A stretch of 7,434 bases of DNA, taken from positions 1 to 7,434 of the forward strand of contig CAWVWF010000172.1 in NCBI GenBank assembly GCA_963933885.1. The letters run 5' to 3'. Positions within the stretch are counted from its first letter, which is position 1; each line of letters opens with the position of its first letter. The notes beneath the pieces were generated by a model. That model made no database searches. It was not told the DNA's origin and saw only the letters and a program-made list of their open reading frames with translations. Positions 1-5,465 of the stretch are shown piece by piece. The position numbers and the translations under genes are program-made. The DNA comes from CAWVWF01 sp963933885. Lineage in GTDB: Bacteria; Bacteroidota; Bacteroidia; Flavobacteriales_C; GCA-002722245.

Positions 1-269
1 GCCTTTTTTAATATGTCTCGTTCTAGTTCTGAGTCTCTAAGTTTTCTTTTTAATTCAATAATTTCACGTTGTTCAACAGTTAAGCTTCTTTTACCATTAC
101 CTGGAAAACTAGTTATGCCCTCTGAAGATAACTGATGCTTCCATTTTTGAGCTGAATCATGACCGATTCCTAATTCTCTTCCAACATCTGTAGAAGTCAT
201 TCCAGTGTTTAGTAGCTCAACGGCCATCAACTTAAATTCTTTGTCGTACTTACTTCTTGTGTTTTTCAT
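1..269 (-). CDS. IS3-family transposase OrfA (partial, 3' end outside window)
   Basis: This is the DNA-binding first reading frame of an IS3-family insertion sequence. I translated the minus strand from the ATG at 269-267 and obtained 89 residues before the window edge. The start reads MKNTRSKYDKEFKLMAVELL. Residues about 10-48 form the helix-turn-helix typical of the family (GMTSTDVGRELGIGHDSAQKW, split here as GMTSTDVGREL then GIGHDSAQKW). Residues about 63-89 (TVEQREIIELKRKL, then ELERDILKK) form the leucine-zipper-like helix that mediates oligomerisation. OrfA proteins of this family are usually about 90-110 residues, so little is missing. OrfB, the DDE integrase-like catalytic frame, should lie just outside the window to the left. 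Whether the IS is intact cannot be judged here. It points away from the RAYT element and looks independent of it. Confidence 0.9.
   Translation of the reverse strand, partial: MKNTRSKYDKEFKLMAVELLNTGMTSTDVGRELGIGHDSAQKWKHQLSSEGITSFPGNGKRSLTVEQREIIELKRKLRDSELERDILKK
3..9 (-). promoter_or_regulatory. Candidate -1 ribosomal frameshift heptamer A AAA AAG in orfA
   Basis: The minus strand reads TTA AAA AAG GC in the OrfA frame, giving the heptamer A AAA AAG in exactly the phase needed for tandem tRNA slippage (X XXY YYZ). In IS3-family elements such a site near the end of orfA is known to produce the OrfAB fusion transposase. The downstream stimulatory structure and the OrfB frame are outside the window, so function is inferred from phase and position. 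A caveat is that Leu-Lys-Lys is a common peptide at this place in OrfA, so an A-run can also arise from coding alone. Confidence 0.55.
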
Positions 270-293
270 TACCATAAAGTTAATTGTTATGAG

Positions 294-311
294 CTTAACT
301 TACTGTCCACA
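294..311 (-). repeat. Possible outer terminal repeat of the IS3-family element
   Basis: Upstream of orfA the minus strand from 311 reads TGTGGACAGTAAGTTAAG. It begins with TG, as IS3-family ends usually do, and lies about 40 bp before the orfA start, a normal distance for the left end of such an element. The opposite end is outside the window, so neither the inverted repeat nor a target duplication could be compared. The boundary is a guess and could be shifted by some tens of bases. Confidence 0.3.
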
Positions 312-343
312 TAAATATAGTAACTCCATAATTCTCAAGCTCA

Positions 344-476
344 CTCGCGCGCATGTTCCAAAGGACATGCGTGTGTTATGAACTTCTCATCTTCAGATGA
401 GAAGAAACTATACTAAAACGTGTCTGAAGACACGAAGCTCTATACACACGCATGTCCTCCGGAACATACGCGCGAG
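344..476. repeat. Left REP/BIME-like palindromic unit (133 bp)
   Basis: The outer arms 344-375 and 445-476 are 32-nt inverted repeats with 29 of 32 positions matching. The mismatches are at 352 and 360-361 and their partners. The 69-nt centre holds two small hairpins. The first spans 383-404, an 11-nt palindromic half-site around core CTCATCTTCAGATGAG; the second is CGTGTCTGAAGACACG at 419-434. The cores of the two hairpins (CTTCAGA and TCTGAAG) are also reverse complements of each other, so the whole unit is palindromic at several scales. Each 32-nt arm can fold alone: in 346-375 a 13-pair stem with G-T wobbles closes a CAAA loop. This is typical of REP elements read by Y1 transposases on one strand. 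It lies between the IS3 end and the RAYT gene. Confidence 0.85.
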
Positions 477-582
477 TATCTTTTTAAACCAATATATTCT
501 ACACTATTAATTTCCTGATCATTAAAAGGAATTGAATTAAACATACAGGAACTAGATAATTAATGAAATGTAGTTTTACAGA
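477..582. other. Spacer between left palindrome and RAYT gene
   Basis: This is 106 bp of AT-rich DNA with no open reading frame of note and no further copy of the palindromic arms. It must carry the RAYT gene's expression signals if the gene is transcribed from within the element. The only candidate seen is TAGTTTTA at 571-578, one base off the Bacteroidota -7 consensus TAnnTTTG and 4 bp before the start codon. No convincing -33 TTG was found at 19-21 bp upstream, so the promoter is doubtful. Confidence 0.35.
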
Positions 583-1131
583 ATGTCTAAAAGGTACAAA
601 GCCAGAAATTCTAATGCGATTTATTTTATAACAGTAACGATTATTGACTGGATAGATCTGTTTTCTCGACCAATTTACAAACACATAATTACAGACTCTC
701 TTAATCATTGTGTCCAAAACAAAGGATTAATCATCCATGCTTATGTAATCATGTCTAATCACATTCATTGTATAGTTAGCACAACTGAAGATCAAGAATT
801 ACAATACGTAATGCGTGACTTTAAAAAGTTCACTTCCTATGAAATAATAAAAACTATGAAAAATATTCATGAGAGCAGATCTGAATGGGTATTAGATAAA
901 TTTTCTTTTTCAGCTAAGAAAAGTGTAAGAAATACGTTTTATAAAGTTTGGCAAGAAGGCTATCATCCAATTGAATTAAATCAAAATCACTTAATAGATC
1001 AAAAGCTAAACTACATTCACAACAATCCTATTAGAAGTGAATATGTTTTTAAACCAGAAGAATATAAATTCAGTAGTGCGAGCGATTATAATGGAATCAA
1101 AGGTTTAGTAGATATCGTTCTAATTGAATAA
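583..1131 (+). CDS. REP-associated tyrosine transposase (RAYT), HUH/Y1 family
   Basis: This is a 182-residue single-domain Y1 transposase related to IS200/IS605 TnpA and to the E. coli RAYT (165 residues). Such enzymes nick and rejoin single-stranded DNA at REP hairpins through a 5'-phosphotyrosine link. Seen in the sequence: the N-terminal strand YFITVTIIDW (about 14-23); the metal-binding HUH motif in MSNHIHCIV with His60 and His62; the family motif VWQEGYHPIEL (122-132); and KLNYIHNNPIRSEYV (141-155). By alignment with YIYINP of E. coli RAYT, Tyr144 is the expected nucleophile. The C-terminal PEEYKFSSASDY (158-169) is also family-typical. All key residues are present and the frame is open, so the gene looks functional. 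The ATG at 583 is the first possible start, because an in-frame TAG lies at 571-573. Its neighbours on both sides are the REP-like palindromes that are its probable substrates. Confidence 0.92.
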   Translation: MSKRYKARNSNAIYFITVTIIDWIDLFSRPIYKHIITDSLNHCVQNKGLIIHAYVIMSNHIHCIVSTTEDQELQYVMRDFKKFTSYEIIKTMKNIHESRSEWVLDKFSFSAKKSVRNTFYKVWQEGYHPIELNQNHLIDQKLNYIHNNPIRSEYVFKPEEYKFSSASDYNGIKGLVDIVLIE

Positions 1132-1135
1132 TTTT

Positions 1136-1268
1136 CTCGCGCGTATGTTCCGGAGGACATGCGTGTGTAACGAGTTGCTCATCTTCAGATGAGAGAAAGC
1201 TATATTAAAACGTGTCTGAAGACACAAATCTCTATACACACGCATGTCCTCCGGAACATACGCGCGAG
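1136..1268. repeat. Right REP/BIME-like palindromic unit (133 bp), perfect 32-bp outer stem
   Basis: The arms 1136-1167 and 1237-1268 are perfect 32/32 reverse complements, extending to 34 bp with TT/AA at 1134-1135 and 1269-1270. The 69-nt centre carries CTCATCTTCAGATGAG (1178-1193, identical to the left unit) and GTGTCTGAAGACAC (1212-1225, one closing pair lost by G to A at 1226). Length and internal spacing match the left unit exactly, without gaps. On the plus strand the left arm can fold into a 13-pair REP-like hairpin (1138-1167) with loop CGGA and four G-T wobbles. On the opposite strand the right arm does the same. The unit fills the gap between two convergent genes: 4 bp after the RAYT stop and 5 bp after the stop of the minus-strand 775-residue gene. 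It could therefore also affect 3' ends of both mRNAs, although no U-tract follows it. Confidence 0.9.
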
Positions 1269-1273
1269 AATGG

Positions 1274-3601
1274 TTAATCATATTTCATGATTTTCTTTAA
1301 ATCACTTTTACCCTTCACATTTTCTCGTTCACAAGGAAAAGCAACAGATCTTAAACGTTGATTAATTTTCCAATCAACTTTGATTTCATTTAGTTTCGCA
1401 TCATATCTAGTTTTAGTTAAGATCATTTTATTTAACGATTCCAGTCGTTTAATAACATTGTTTTTAGAATCATAATTCCTAAGAACTGATCTTATTCCTC
1501 TAATGCTCTTTGGTTTTAATAAAACTGAAATATCAGAAGTATGATACGGGTTAAACTTCTTTTCAAACCACATATATTTACCATTTTTAATTCCAATAGC
1601 AAAACAAAAAGTACTACTCATACTTCTGGAACCTTTACTCCCTTTTTTAGGAAAAACGGCTTTTGCCTTACCATTGGAAAGCTCTAAAGGAGTTAATGTT
1701 CTAATCATATTTAACCATTGATAAACAGTAGTCGTTTCTGAAGGATTAACAATTCCCAATTTCACTATTTTACTTCCTTTATCAAGTAAATGAAGGTATG
1801 CATCAATATTGGCCCATCCAGATGCAGCCCACTGAAAAGAATAAGAGGAACCAACAGCAACGTTTCGTTTTGGAATTTTATTTAACAAAGGAAAAAATGC
1901 AACTCCATTTCTTGAATAAATTAAATTTTTAGATTTAGATGCCAAATCATATGTCGTTTTTAATTTGTTGAGTTCTTTTTGATTTAAATCATCTAACTCC
2001 CTCTGCAACTCCTCTTGAACCTTTTTATTCTCTTTCCTTTTTCGGTTATAATAATTACTTAATTGATCTTGATAAATATTTAGATTTTCAATATTTGTTA
2101 ATCCTTCTTTCGCAAACTTTTTAAAAGTAAGTGCCATCCTCCCTTTCATTTGAATAGAAACTATTGAATCAACCTTACTTAAATTCATCCTCAGATTACT
2201 TAAATATATATTCAAATAATTATCTCCTTTTGAACCTTTCGATTTATGCAATTGATTAATTCTAATCTCAAACTCTTTTGTTGCAATAAAAGTCTTACTA
2301 AACGGCTCTGTTTTAATTGACTTAATTGAAATGGGATCTAATCCACAAGAAATTGGTCTTTCAGGAGTTTCTTCAATACGTATATTGTCCGTTTGGACTG
2401 ATAATATACGTATTGAAGAAGCGGGGCTTATTTGATTTTGATACGAATCAGTATTAAACAACTTTTTTACTCGATTTTTTCTTTGCTCTATGCTTGAATA
2501 CAAACTATAATACAAACTATCAGTAAACGCATCCGATCTATCAACATGCCCTTTATAAGGCAACAAAGTACTCACCGTATCATCAAATCCAGTAGGCAAG
2601 AAATCCAGCAAATCAAAATCTACATTCACTAAATACTTCTTTAAAGGTTTAGGATCAACCCAGTTTAACTTACCGTTCTCAACCTCCCCTTTAAAAGCCA
2701 TCATTCCCTTTTTAACCTTATCCGTTGGAATTTCAACATAAAGAGATCGCTTCGGATTAACATGAACTTTTTGCCCCTTACATGAGAAGTCAAAATGAAC
2801 CATCCCTCCTGTTTCTAAAGCTTTCCCATTAGAAGTAGTTGCCAAATTATAAAGAACCATATCTTCTAACCTTAAAGCTTCCACCATTTTGAATGTCACC
2901 TTTTCAGTCACAACCTTATTGTTCTGATCTAAAAATGCGTTTGTTGGAACGATTACCAATACCCCTTGTTCACCTTCAATGGTTGCTCCTTTTTTAGGAT
3001 TAATAATGAATTCTTGTTCAGTTGGTTTAACCCATGTTTTTAGACCGTTAAAATCGTATATTGATATTGCAGGTTTTACCTTCACATTAGATATAATACT
3101 ATTAGACCATATTTTTTCAGGAGCTTCAATTTCTTCAAATTCATCGTTGATCTCTACTTCTTCACATTCAACAATTGATTCCCTTCTAATAGTATCTTCA
3201 ATAACCTCAACTACAATTGGAGCAGTCTCAATAGAATCTATTTTTTCACTTAAAGGAAGTTCTACCGATATATCTGCAACCTCTGGAACTACAGTTTCAA
3301 CAACATTAGTTTCTGATGGATTAACCATAAATAACACAACAAGAACTCCTATAACAATAGCACCTCCAAACAACCACTTAGCAACCCTACTCCAAACACT
3401 AGTATGTTGAGTAGCATTCTTAATCTGCTTCTTCAAAGCAACCCTCTGAGCAACTCTAATTATATCCTTTTGCAGCTCAAACTGCTTCTTAAAACCAGCA
3501 TCATTTTTCAAAACCTCTTCAACTTCAACACGATCTTCAGCAGACAATTCATTTAATAAGTACTGCTCAATTCTTTCTATATTTTCTAATGACGTTCTCA
3601 T
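1274..3601 (-). CDS. Membrane-anchored anti-sigma-factor-like protein with large extracytoplasmic region
   Basis: This 775-residue protein is the partner of the ECF sigma factor encoded just before it; the two genes overlap by ATGA (3598-3601), suggesting coupled translation. Residues 1-70 are a charged helical cytoplasmic domain (IERIEQYLLNELSAEDR, then EEVLKNDAGFKKQFELQ) resembling the short anti-sigma-like N-termini common next to Bacteroidota ECF genes. Residues about 75-93 (AKWLFGGAIVIGVLVVLFMV) form one TM segment. Residues 100-165 are an acidic linker. Residues about 195-320 (INPKKGATIEGEQGVLVIVP, then NGKALETGGMVHFDF) look like a beta-rich domain seen in other Bacteroidota surface proteins, possibly ZU5-like. 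Residues about 515-560 are a likely coiled coil. The remainder, with SGWANIDAYL at 594-603, is not recognised. I infer that it holds the sigma factor at the membrane and senses something outside. The ligand is unknown, and there is no TonB receptor in the window. The stop lies 5 bp from the right REP-like palindrome. Confidence 0.75.
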   Translation of the reverse strand: MRTSLENIERIEQYLLNELSAEDRVEVEEVLKNDAGFKKQFELQKDIIRVAQRVALKKQIKNATQHTSVWSRVAKWLFGGAIVIGVLVVLFMVNPSETNVVETVVPEVADISVELPLSEKIDSIETAPIVVEVIEDTIRRESIVECEEVEINDEFEEIEAPEKIWSNSIISNVKVKPAISIYDFNGLKTWVKPTEQEFIINPKKGATIEGEQGVLVIVPTNAFLDQNNKVVTEKVTFKMVEALRLEDMVLYNLATTSNGKALETGGMVHFDFSCKGQKVHVNPKRSLYVEIPTDKVKKGMMAFKGEVENGKLNWVDPKPLKKYLVNVDFDLLDFLPTGFDDTVSTLLPYKGHVDRSDAFTDSLYYSLYSSIEQRKNRVKKLFNTDSYQNQISPASSIRILSVQTDNIRIEETPERPISCGLDPISIKSIKTEPFSKTFIATKEFEIRINQLHKSKGSKGDNYLNIYLSNLRMNLSKVDSIVSIQMKGRMALTFKKFAKEGLTNIENLNIYQDQLSNYYNRKRKENKKVQEELQRELDDLNQKELNKLKTTYDLASKSKNLIYSRNGVAFFPLLNKIPKRNVAVGSSYSFQWAASGWANIDAYLHLLDKGSKIVKLGIVNPSETTTVYQWLNMIRTLTPLELSNGKAKAVFPKKGSKGSRSMSSTFCFAIGIKNGKYMWFEKKFNPYHTSDISVLLKPKSIRGIRSVLRNYDSKNNVIKRLESLNKMILTKTRYDAKLNEIKVDWKINQRLRSVAFPCERENVKGKSDLKKIMKYD
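2369..2420. repeat. Perfect 18-bp inverted repeat inside the anti-sigma-like coding sequence
   Basis: TTCTTCAATACGTATATT at 2369-2386 is the exact reverse complement of 2403-2420. The 16-nt centre itself contains GTCC-GTTT-GGAC (2387-2398). In RNA or single-stranded DNA this gives a long hairpin with a nearly continuous stem. It lies within codons for residues about 395-412 of the 775-residue protein, producing the mirrored peptides SIRIL and NIRIEE. It shares no sequence with the REP-like units. No function is known; see findings. Confidence 0.9.
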
Positions 3602-4155
3602 GATTGGCTAGGTTTAAGGATGAATTCATCAGCAAGTTTGATAGCGCGTTCCATGCATTTGTACTTCTGCGTTTTTGCAGAATTAACACTTGAAAAGTCT
3701 AATGCTTTTGCAATAGCTTGCATTGATTCTTTTTTAAAGTAGAATCGCTCAAAAATTGCCTGACATTTTTCAGAGAGCTTTTTAATAATGCGCTCCATTT
3801 CCTCAAAATAAGCCTCTCGTTCCGAATCGTAATCCATATCATCCTCGGAAACTATTAAGGTATCATTCCATTCTAATTCGTGATTTTTATTTTGTTTTCT
3901 AAGTTGGTTCTTCCAAAGAAATCTAATGATTCCAAATAAATATGTAGATACCTTAGATGTTAAAACAAACTCTGGATCGCTCACTTTTTCAATCATGAGC
4001 ACCAGCCCATCATTAAATAACTCTTCTGCAATTTGCTTGTTACCACCTGAAGAACAGATGTTAGCTTTGATTTTAGGAAACTCCTTATAGAGGTGTTTTA
4101 TCGCAGCACTCTTGTCGATTTCTCGGAGTTGCGTTAAAATATCTTCTTCTTTCAT
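3598..4155 (-). CDS. ECF-type RNA polymerase sigma factor
   Basis: This is a 185-residue sigma-70 family protein of the extracytoplasmic-function group, with domains sigma2 and sigma4 only. The sigma2 region spans about 18-88: HLYKEFPKIK, then AEELFNDGLVLMIEKV corresponding to the DxFQEALL-type helix, then TSKVSTYLFGIIRFLWKNQL in the core-binding and -10 recognition part. An acidic linker (EDDMDYDSE, 104-112) follows. Sigma4 spans about 118-177: ERIIKKLSEKCQAIFERFYF, then SMQAIAKALDF and the recognition helix with SSVNSAKTQKYKCMERAIKL. The last stretch matches a widespread Bacteroidota ECF subgroup. It is first in a two-gene unit with the 775-residue membrane protein, its likely regulator. 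The start at 4155 has a weak upstream AGGAAA (minus strand, about 10 bp away). Target genes are not identifiable here, though autoregulation would be usual. Confidence 0.9.
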   Translation of the reverse strand: MKEEDILTQLREIDKSAAIKHLYKEFPKIKANICSSGGNKQIAEELFNDGLVLMIEKVSDPEFVLTSKVSTYLFGIIRFLWKNQLRKQNKNHELEWNDTLIVSEDDMDYDSEREAYFEEMERIIKKLSEKCQAIFERFYFKKESMQAIAKALDFSSVNSAKTQKYKCMERAIKLADEFILKPSQS

Positions 4156-4204
4156 AAACCGTTATTTCCTACTTAATGTCTGCTTATGAAAAAGGTAACC
4201 GCTT

Positions 4205-4237
4205 TTTGAAAAGTTTTTTTTTAATATTTGAAAAGTT
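4205..4237 (-). repeat. Direct repeat upstream of the sigma-factor gene, possible control site
   Basis: An 11-bp sequence, TTTGAAAAGTT on the plus strand (AACTTTTCAAA on the minus strand), occurs at 4205-4215 and again at 4227-4237. The repeats are 22 bp apart, about two helical turns, and a T-run separates them. They sit 50-82 bp upstream of the sigma-factor start, where a promoter or operator would be expected; the distal copy overlaps the last codons of the methyltransferase gene. The spacing suits a protein bound to one DNA face, or an ECF promoter element. In such AT-rich DNA chance is a serious alternative. Confidence 0.35.
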
Positions 4238-4937
4238 GTTCAAACTTAGTACGCCAGATTTTTCTTTTGGCCTTCTGAGTTGTAGACAATTGAACTTCCT
4301 TATTTGTGTATTCCTTTTGCTTTCTAATTACCATAAAATGATAATCATCTTCCTTCCAAATAGAATGAGATTCGAACTTAATAACTTCTAATCCTGCATT
4401 GTCACAGTTCTTAGTAATTAAGGAAAGTGGAATTGGTTGATCAATTATTTGAAGTACCTCAGGAGCGTTAACGCTATCCCAATTGATACTTGCTGGACTT
4501 GGTATATTTATTAAAAGTAATCCGTCTTCAGATAACATGTTGGCTACATTTAAGAATAGCTTCTCATGTAAATCCATTGGAATATGTTCGATAACATCAA
4601 ACAATGTTACGAAATCAGCCTGTTGTAATTTTGGTTGATATTCGGTAACGTCTCCAGCGTAAAACTCGATATTTTTATTTGTGATTTTTTCTTTTGCGAA
4701 TTCAATAGATTCAGGACTTAAATCGATAGATTCAATCAATCCTTTCGTTACTGTCTTTCTAATCAAATGCGTAACTACTCCTATTCCACATCCCAATTCA
4801 ATAACCTTAGAATCTGGCTTTAAACCTTGTTCTTGAAGTTTTTCATACATTAAGAAGATACGATCGTTTACACCAATCTCGTATTGTTCTTTAATATACT
4901 CGTCGTAATATTTTGTTACTGCAGATTTAGAAGCCAC
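4221..4937 (-). CDS. Class I SAM-dependent methyltransferase, last gene of the purKE operon
   Basis: This 238-residue protein has a Rossmann-type methyltransferase fold. Motif I is VIELGCGIG (45-53), which binds S-adenosylmethionine. The acidic end of strand 2 is ESIDLSPES (69-77). GDV (95-97) probably contacts the adenine ring. DVIEHIP (114-120) is the motif IV region typical of the Methyltransf_11/23 groups. LSEDGLLLINIPSP (135-148) is the following strand. The N-terminal helix KYYDEYIKEQYEIG (9-22) resembles cap segments in UbiE/COQ3-like small-molecule methyltransferases. The C-terminus is basic (KAKRKIWRTKF). The substrate cannot be told from sequence. The start is GTG at 4937-4935, 6 bp after the purE stop and in the same frame; no ATG occurs before codon 30, which would remove the N-terminal helix. 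Position implies co-transcription with purK and purE, but a purine role is not established. Confidence 0.85.
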   Translation of the reverse strand: MASKSAVTKYYDEYIKEQYEIGVNDRIFLMYEKLQEQGLKPDSKVIELGCGIGVVTHLIRKTVTKGLIESIDLSPESIEFAKEKITNKNIEFYAGDVTEYQPKLQQADFVTLFDVIEHIPMDLHEKLFLNVANMLSEDGLLLINIPSPASINWDSVNAPEVLQIIDQPIPLSLITKNCDNAGLEVIKFESHSIWKEDDYHFMVIRKQKEYTNKEVQLSTTQKAKRKIWRTKFEQLFKY

Positions 4938-4943
4938 GCTGAT

Positions 4944-5465
4944 TTATTTATTCGTTACATTCATTTTAAACTTCACACCTTCTACTTCAGAAACACTACC
5001 TAAAACCTTCTCTTTAAGAGTAGCTTTAAAAGCAACCATCTTTTTCAAAATTGCCGCATCACCAGAACCGATAATACTTGCAGCTAAAATCCCTGCATTC
5101 TTACCACCATCCAATGCAACTGTTGCAACTGGAATTCCACTTGGCATTTGAAGAATAGATAAGATTGAATCCCATCCATCAATTGAATTACTAGATTTAA
5201 CAGGTACTCCAATTACTGGTAAAGCTGTTAAACTTGCAACCATTCCAGGTAAATGTGCTGCACCTCCTGCTCCAGCTATAATAACTTGAATTCCTCTATC
5301 AGCTGCAGTTGTAGCATAATCAACCATTCTCTCAGCAGTTCTATGTGCTGAAACAACTGTGATCTCAAAAGGGATTTCTAATTCATCTAAAAACTCAGCA
5401 GCTAAAGTCATTATTGGTAAATCACTTTTACTCCCCATTATAATTCCTACTCTTGCTGTGCTCAT
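4944..5465 (-). CDS. purE: N5-carboxyaminoimidazole ribonucleotide mutase (PurE class I)
   Basis: PurE converts N5-CAIR, made by PurK, into CAIR in de novo purine synthesis; it is a cytoplasmic enzyme, octameric in known members. The 173-residue length is normal. Visible motifs are GSKSD (11-15, phosphate and ribose binding), SAHR (39-42, with His41 corresponding to the catalytic His45 of E. coli), GAGGAAHLPG (65-74), GVPVKS (86-91), QMPSGIPVATV (106-116) and GKNAG (121-125). The presence of purK directly upstream, together with these motifs, supports class I (N5-CAIR mutase) over the class II AIR carboxylase. The start codon lies within the purK stop (ATGA, 5462-5465), so translation is probably coupled. 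All motifs are intact. Confidence 0.97.
   Translation of the reverse strand: MSTARVGIIMGSKSDLPIMTLAAEFLDELEIPFEITVVSAHRTAERMVDYATTAADRGIQVIIAGAGGAAHLPGMVASLTALPVIGVPVKSSNSIDGWDSILSILQMPSGIPVATVALDGGKNAGILAASIIGSGDAAILKKMVAFKATLKEKVLGSVSEVEGVKFKMNVTNK

Larger units (their letters stand above)
344..1268 (+). mobile_element. RAYT element: Y1 transposase gene bracketed by two 133-bp REP/BIME-like palindromes
   Basis: A single HUH/Y1 transposase gene (583-1131) lies between two closely related 133-bp palindromic units (344-476 and 1136-1268). This architecture is known for REP-associated tyrosine transposases: the gene is bracketed by the repeats that the enzyme recognises as single-stranded hairpins. 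Four REP-like arms are present, at 344-375, 445-476, 1136-1167 and 1237-1268, alternating in orientation. The repeats are strikingly GC-rich against an AT-rich neighbourhood. No target-site duplication was seen at the borders (tca before 344, tatc after 476; attt before 1136, aatgg after 1268), which fits the Y1 mechanism, as these enzymes do not make one. The exact ends of any mobile unit are not known. The element may also be domesticated and only spread the repeats. Confidence 0.8.

Noticed and set aside
344..476. CRISPR-like repeat or intrinsic terminator
   Set aside because: There are only two units, separated by a gene, without regular spacers, and no T-run follows the stems; REP/BIME structure next to a RAYT explains them better.
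499..717. 72-codon open frame on the minus strand across the RAYT start
   Set aside because: It is antisense to the RAYT gene and its upstream spacer, with no recognisable motif.
344..1268. IS200/IS605 element with tnpB or an omega-RNA
   Set aside because: No tnpB/iscB frame is present, and the transposase has RAYT hallmarks (WQEGYHPIEL, YIHNNP, about 180 residues) with REP-like rather than simple subterminal hairpins.
2979..3410. 143-codon open frame on the plus strand
   Set aside because: It is antisense to the N-terminal third of the anti-sigma-like gene; the peptide is rich in Ser, Thr and Ile, as expected from a reverse-strand reading, and matches no family I know.
4156..4220. Terminator for the purKE-methyltransferase operon
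   Set aside because: On the minus strand the gap shows an A-run and no stable hairpin followed by U; nothing supports a terminator here.
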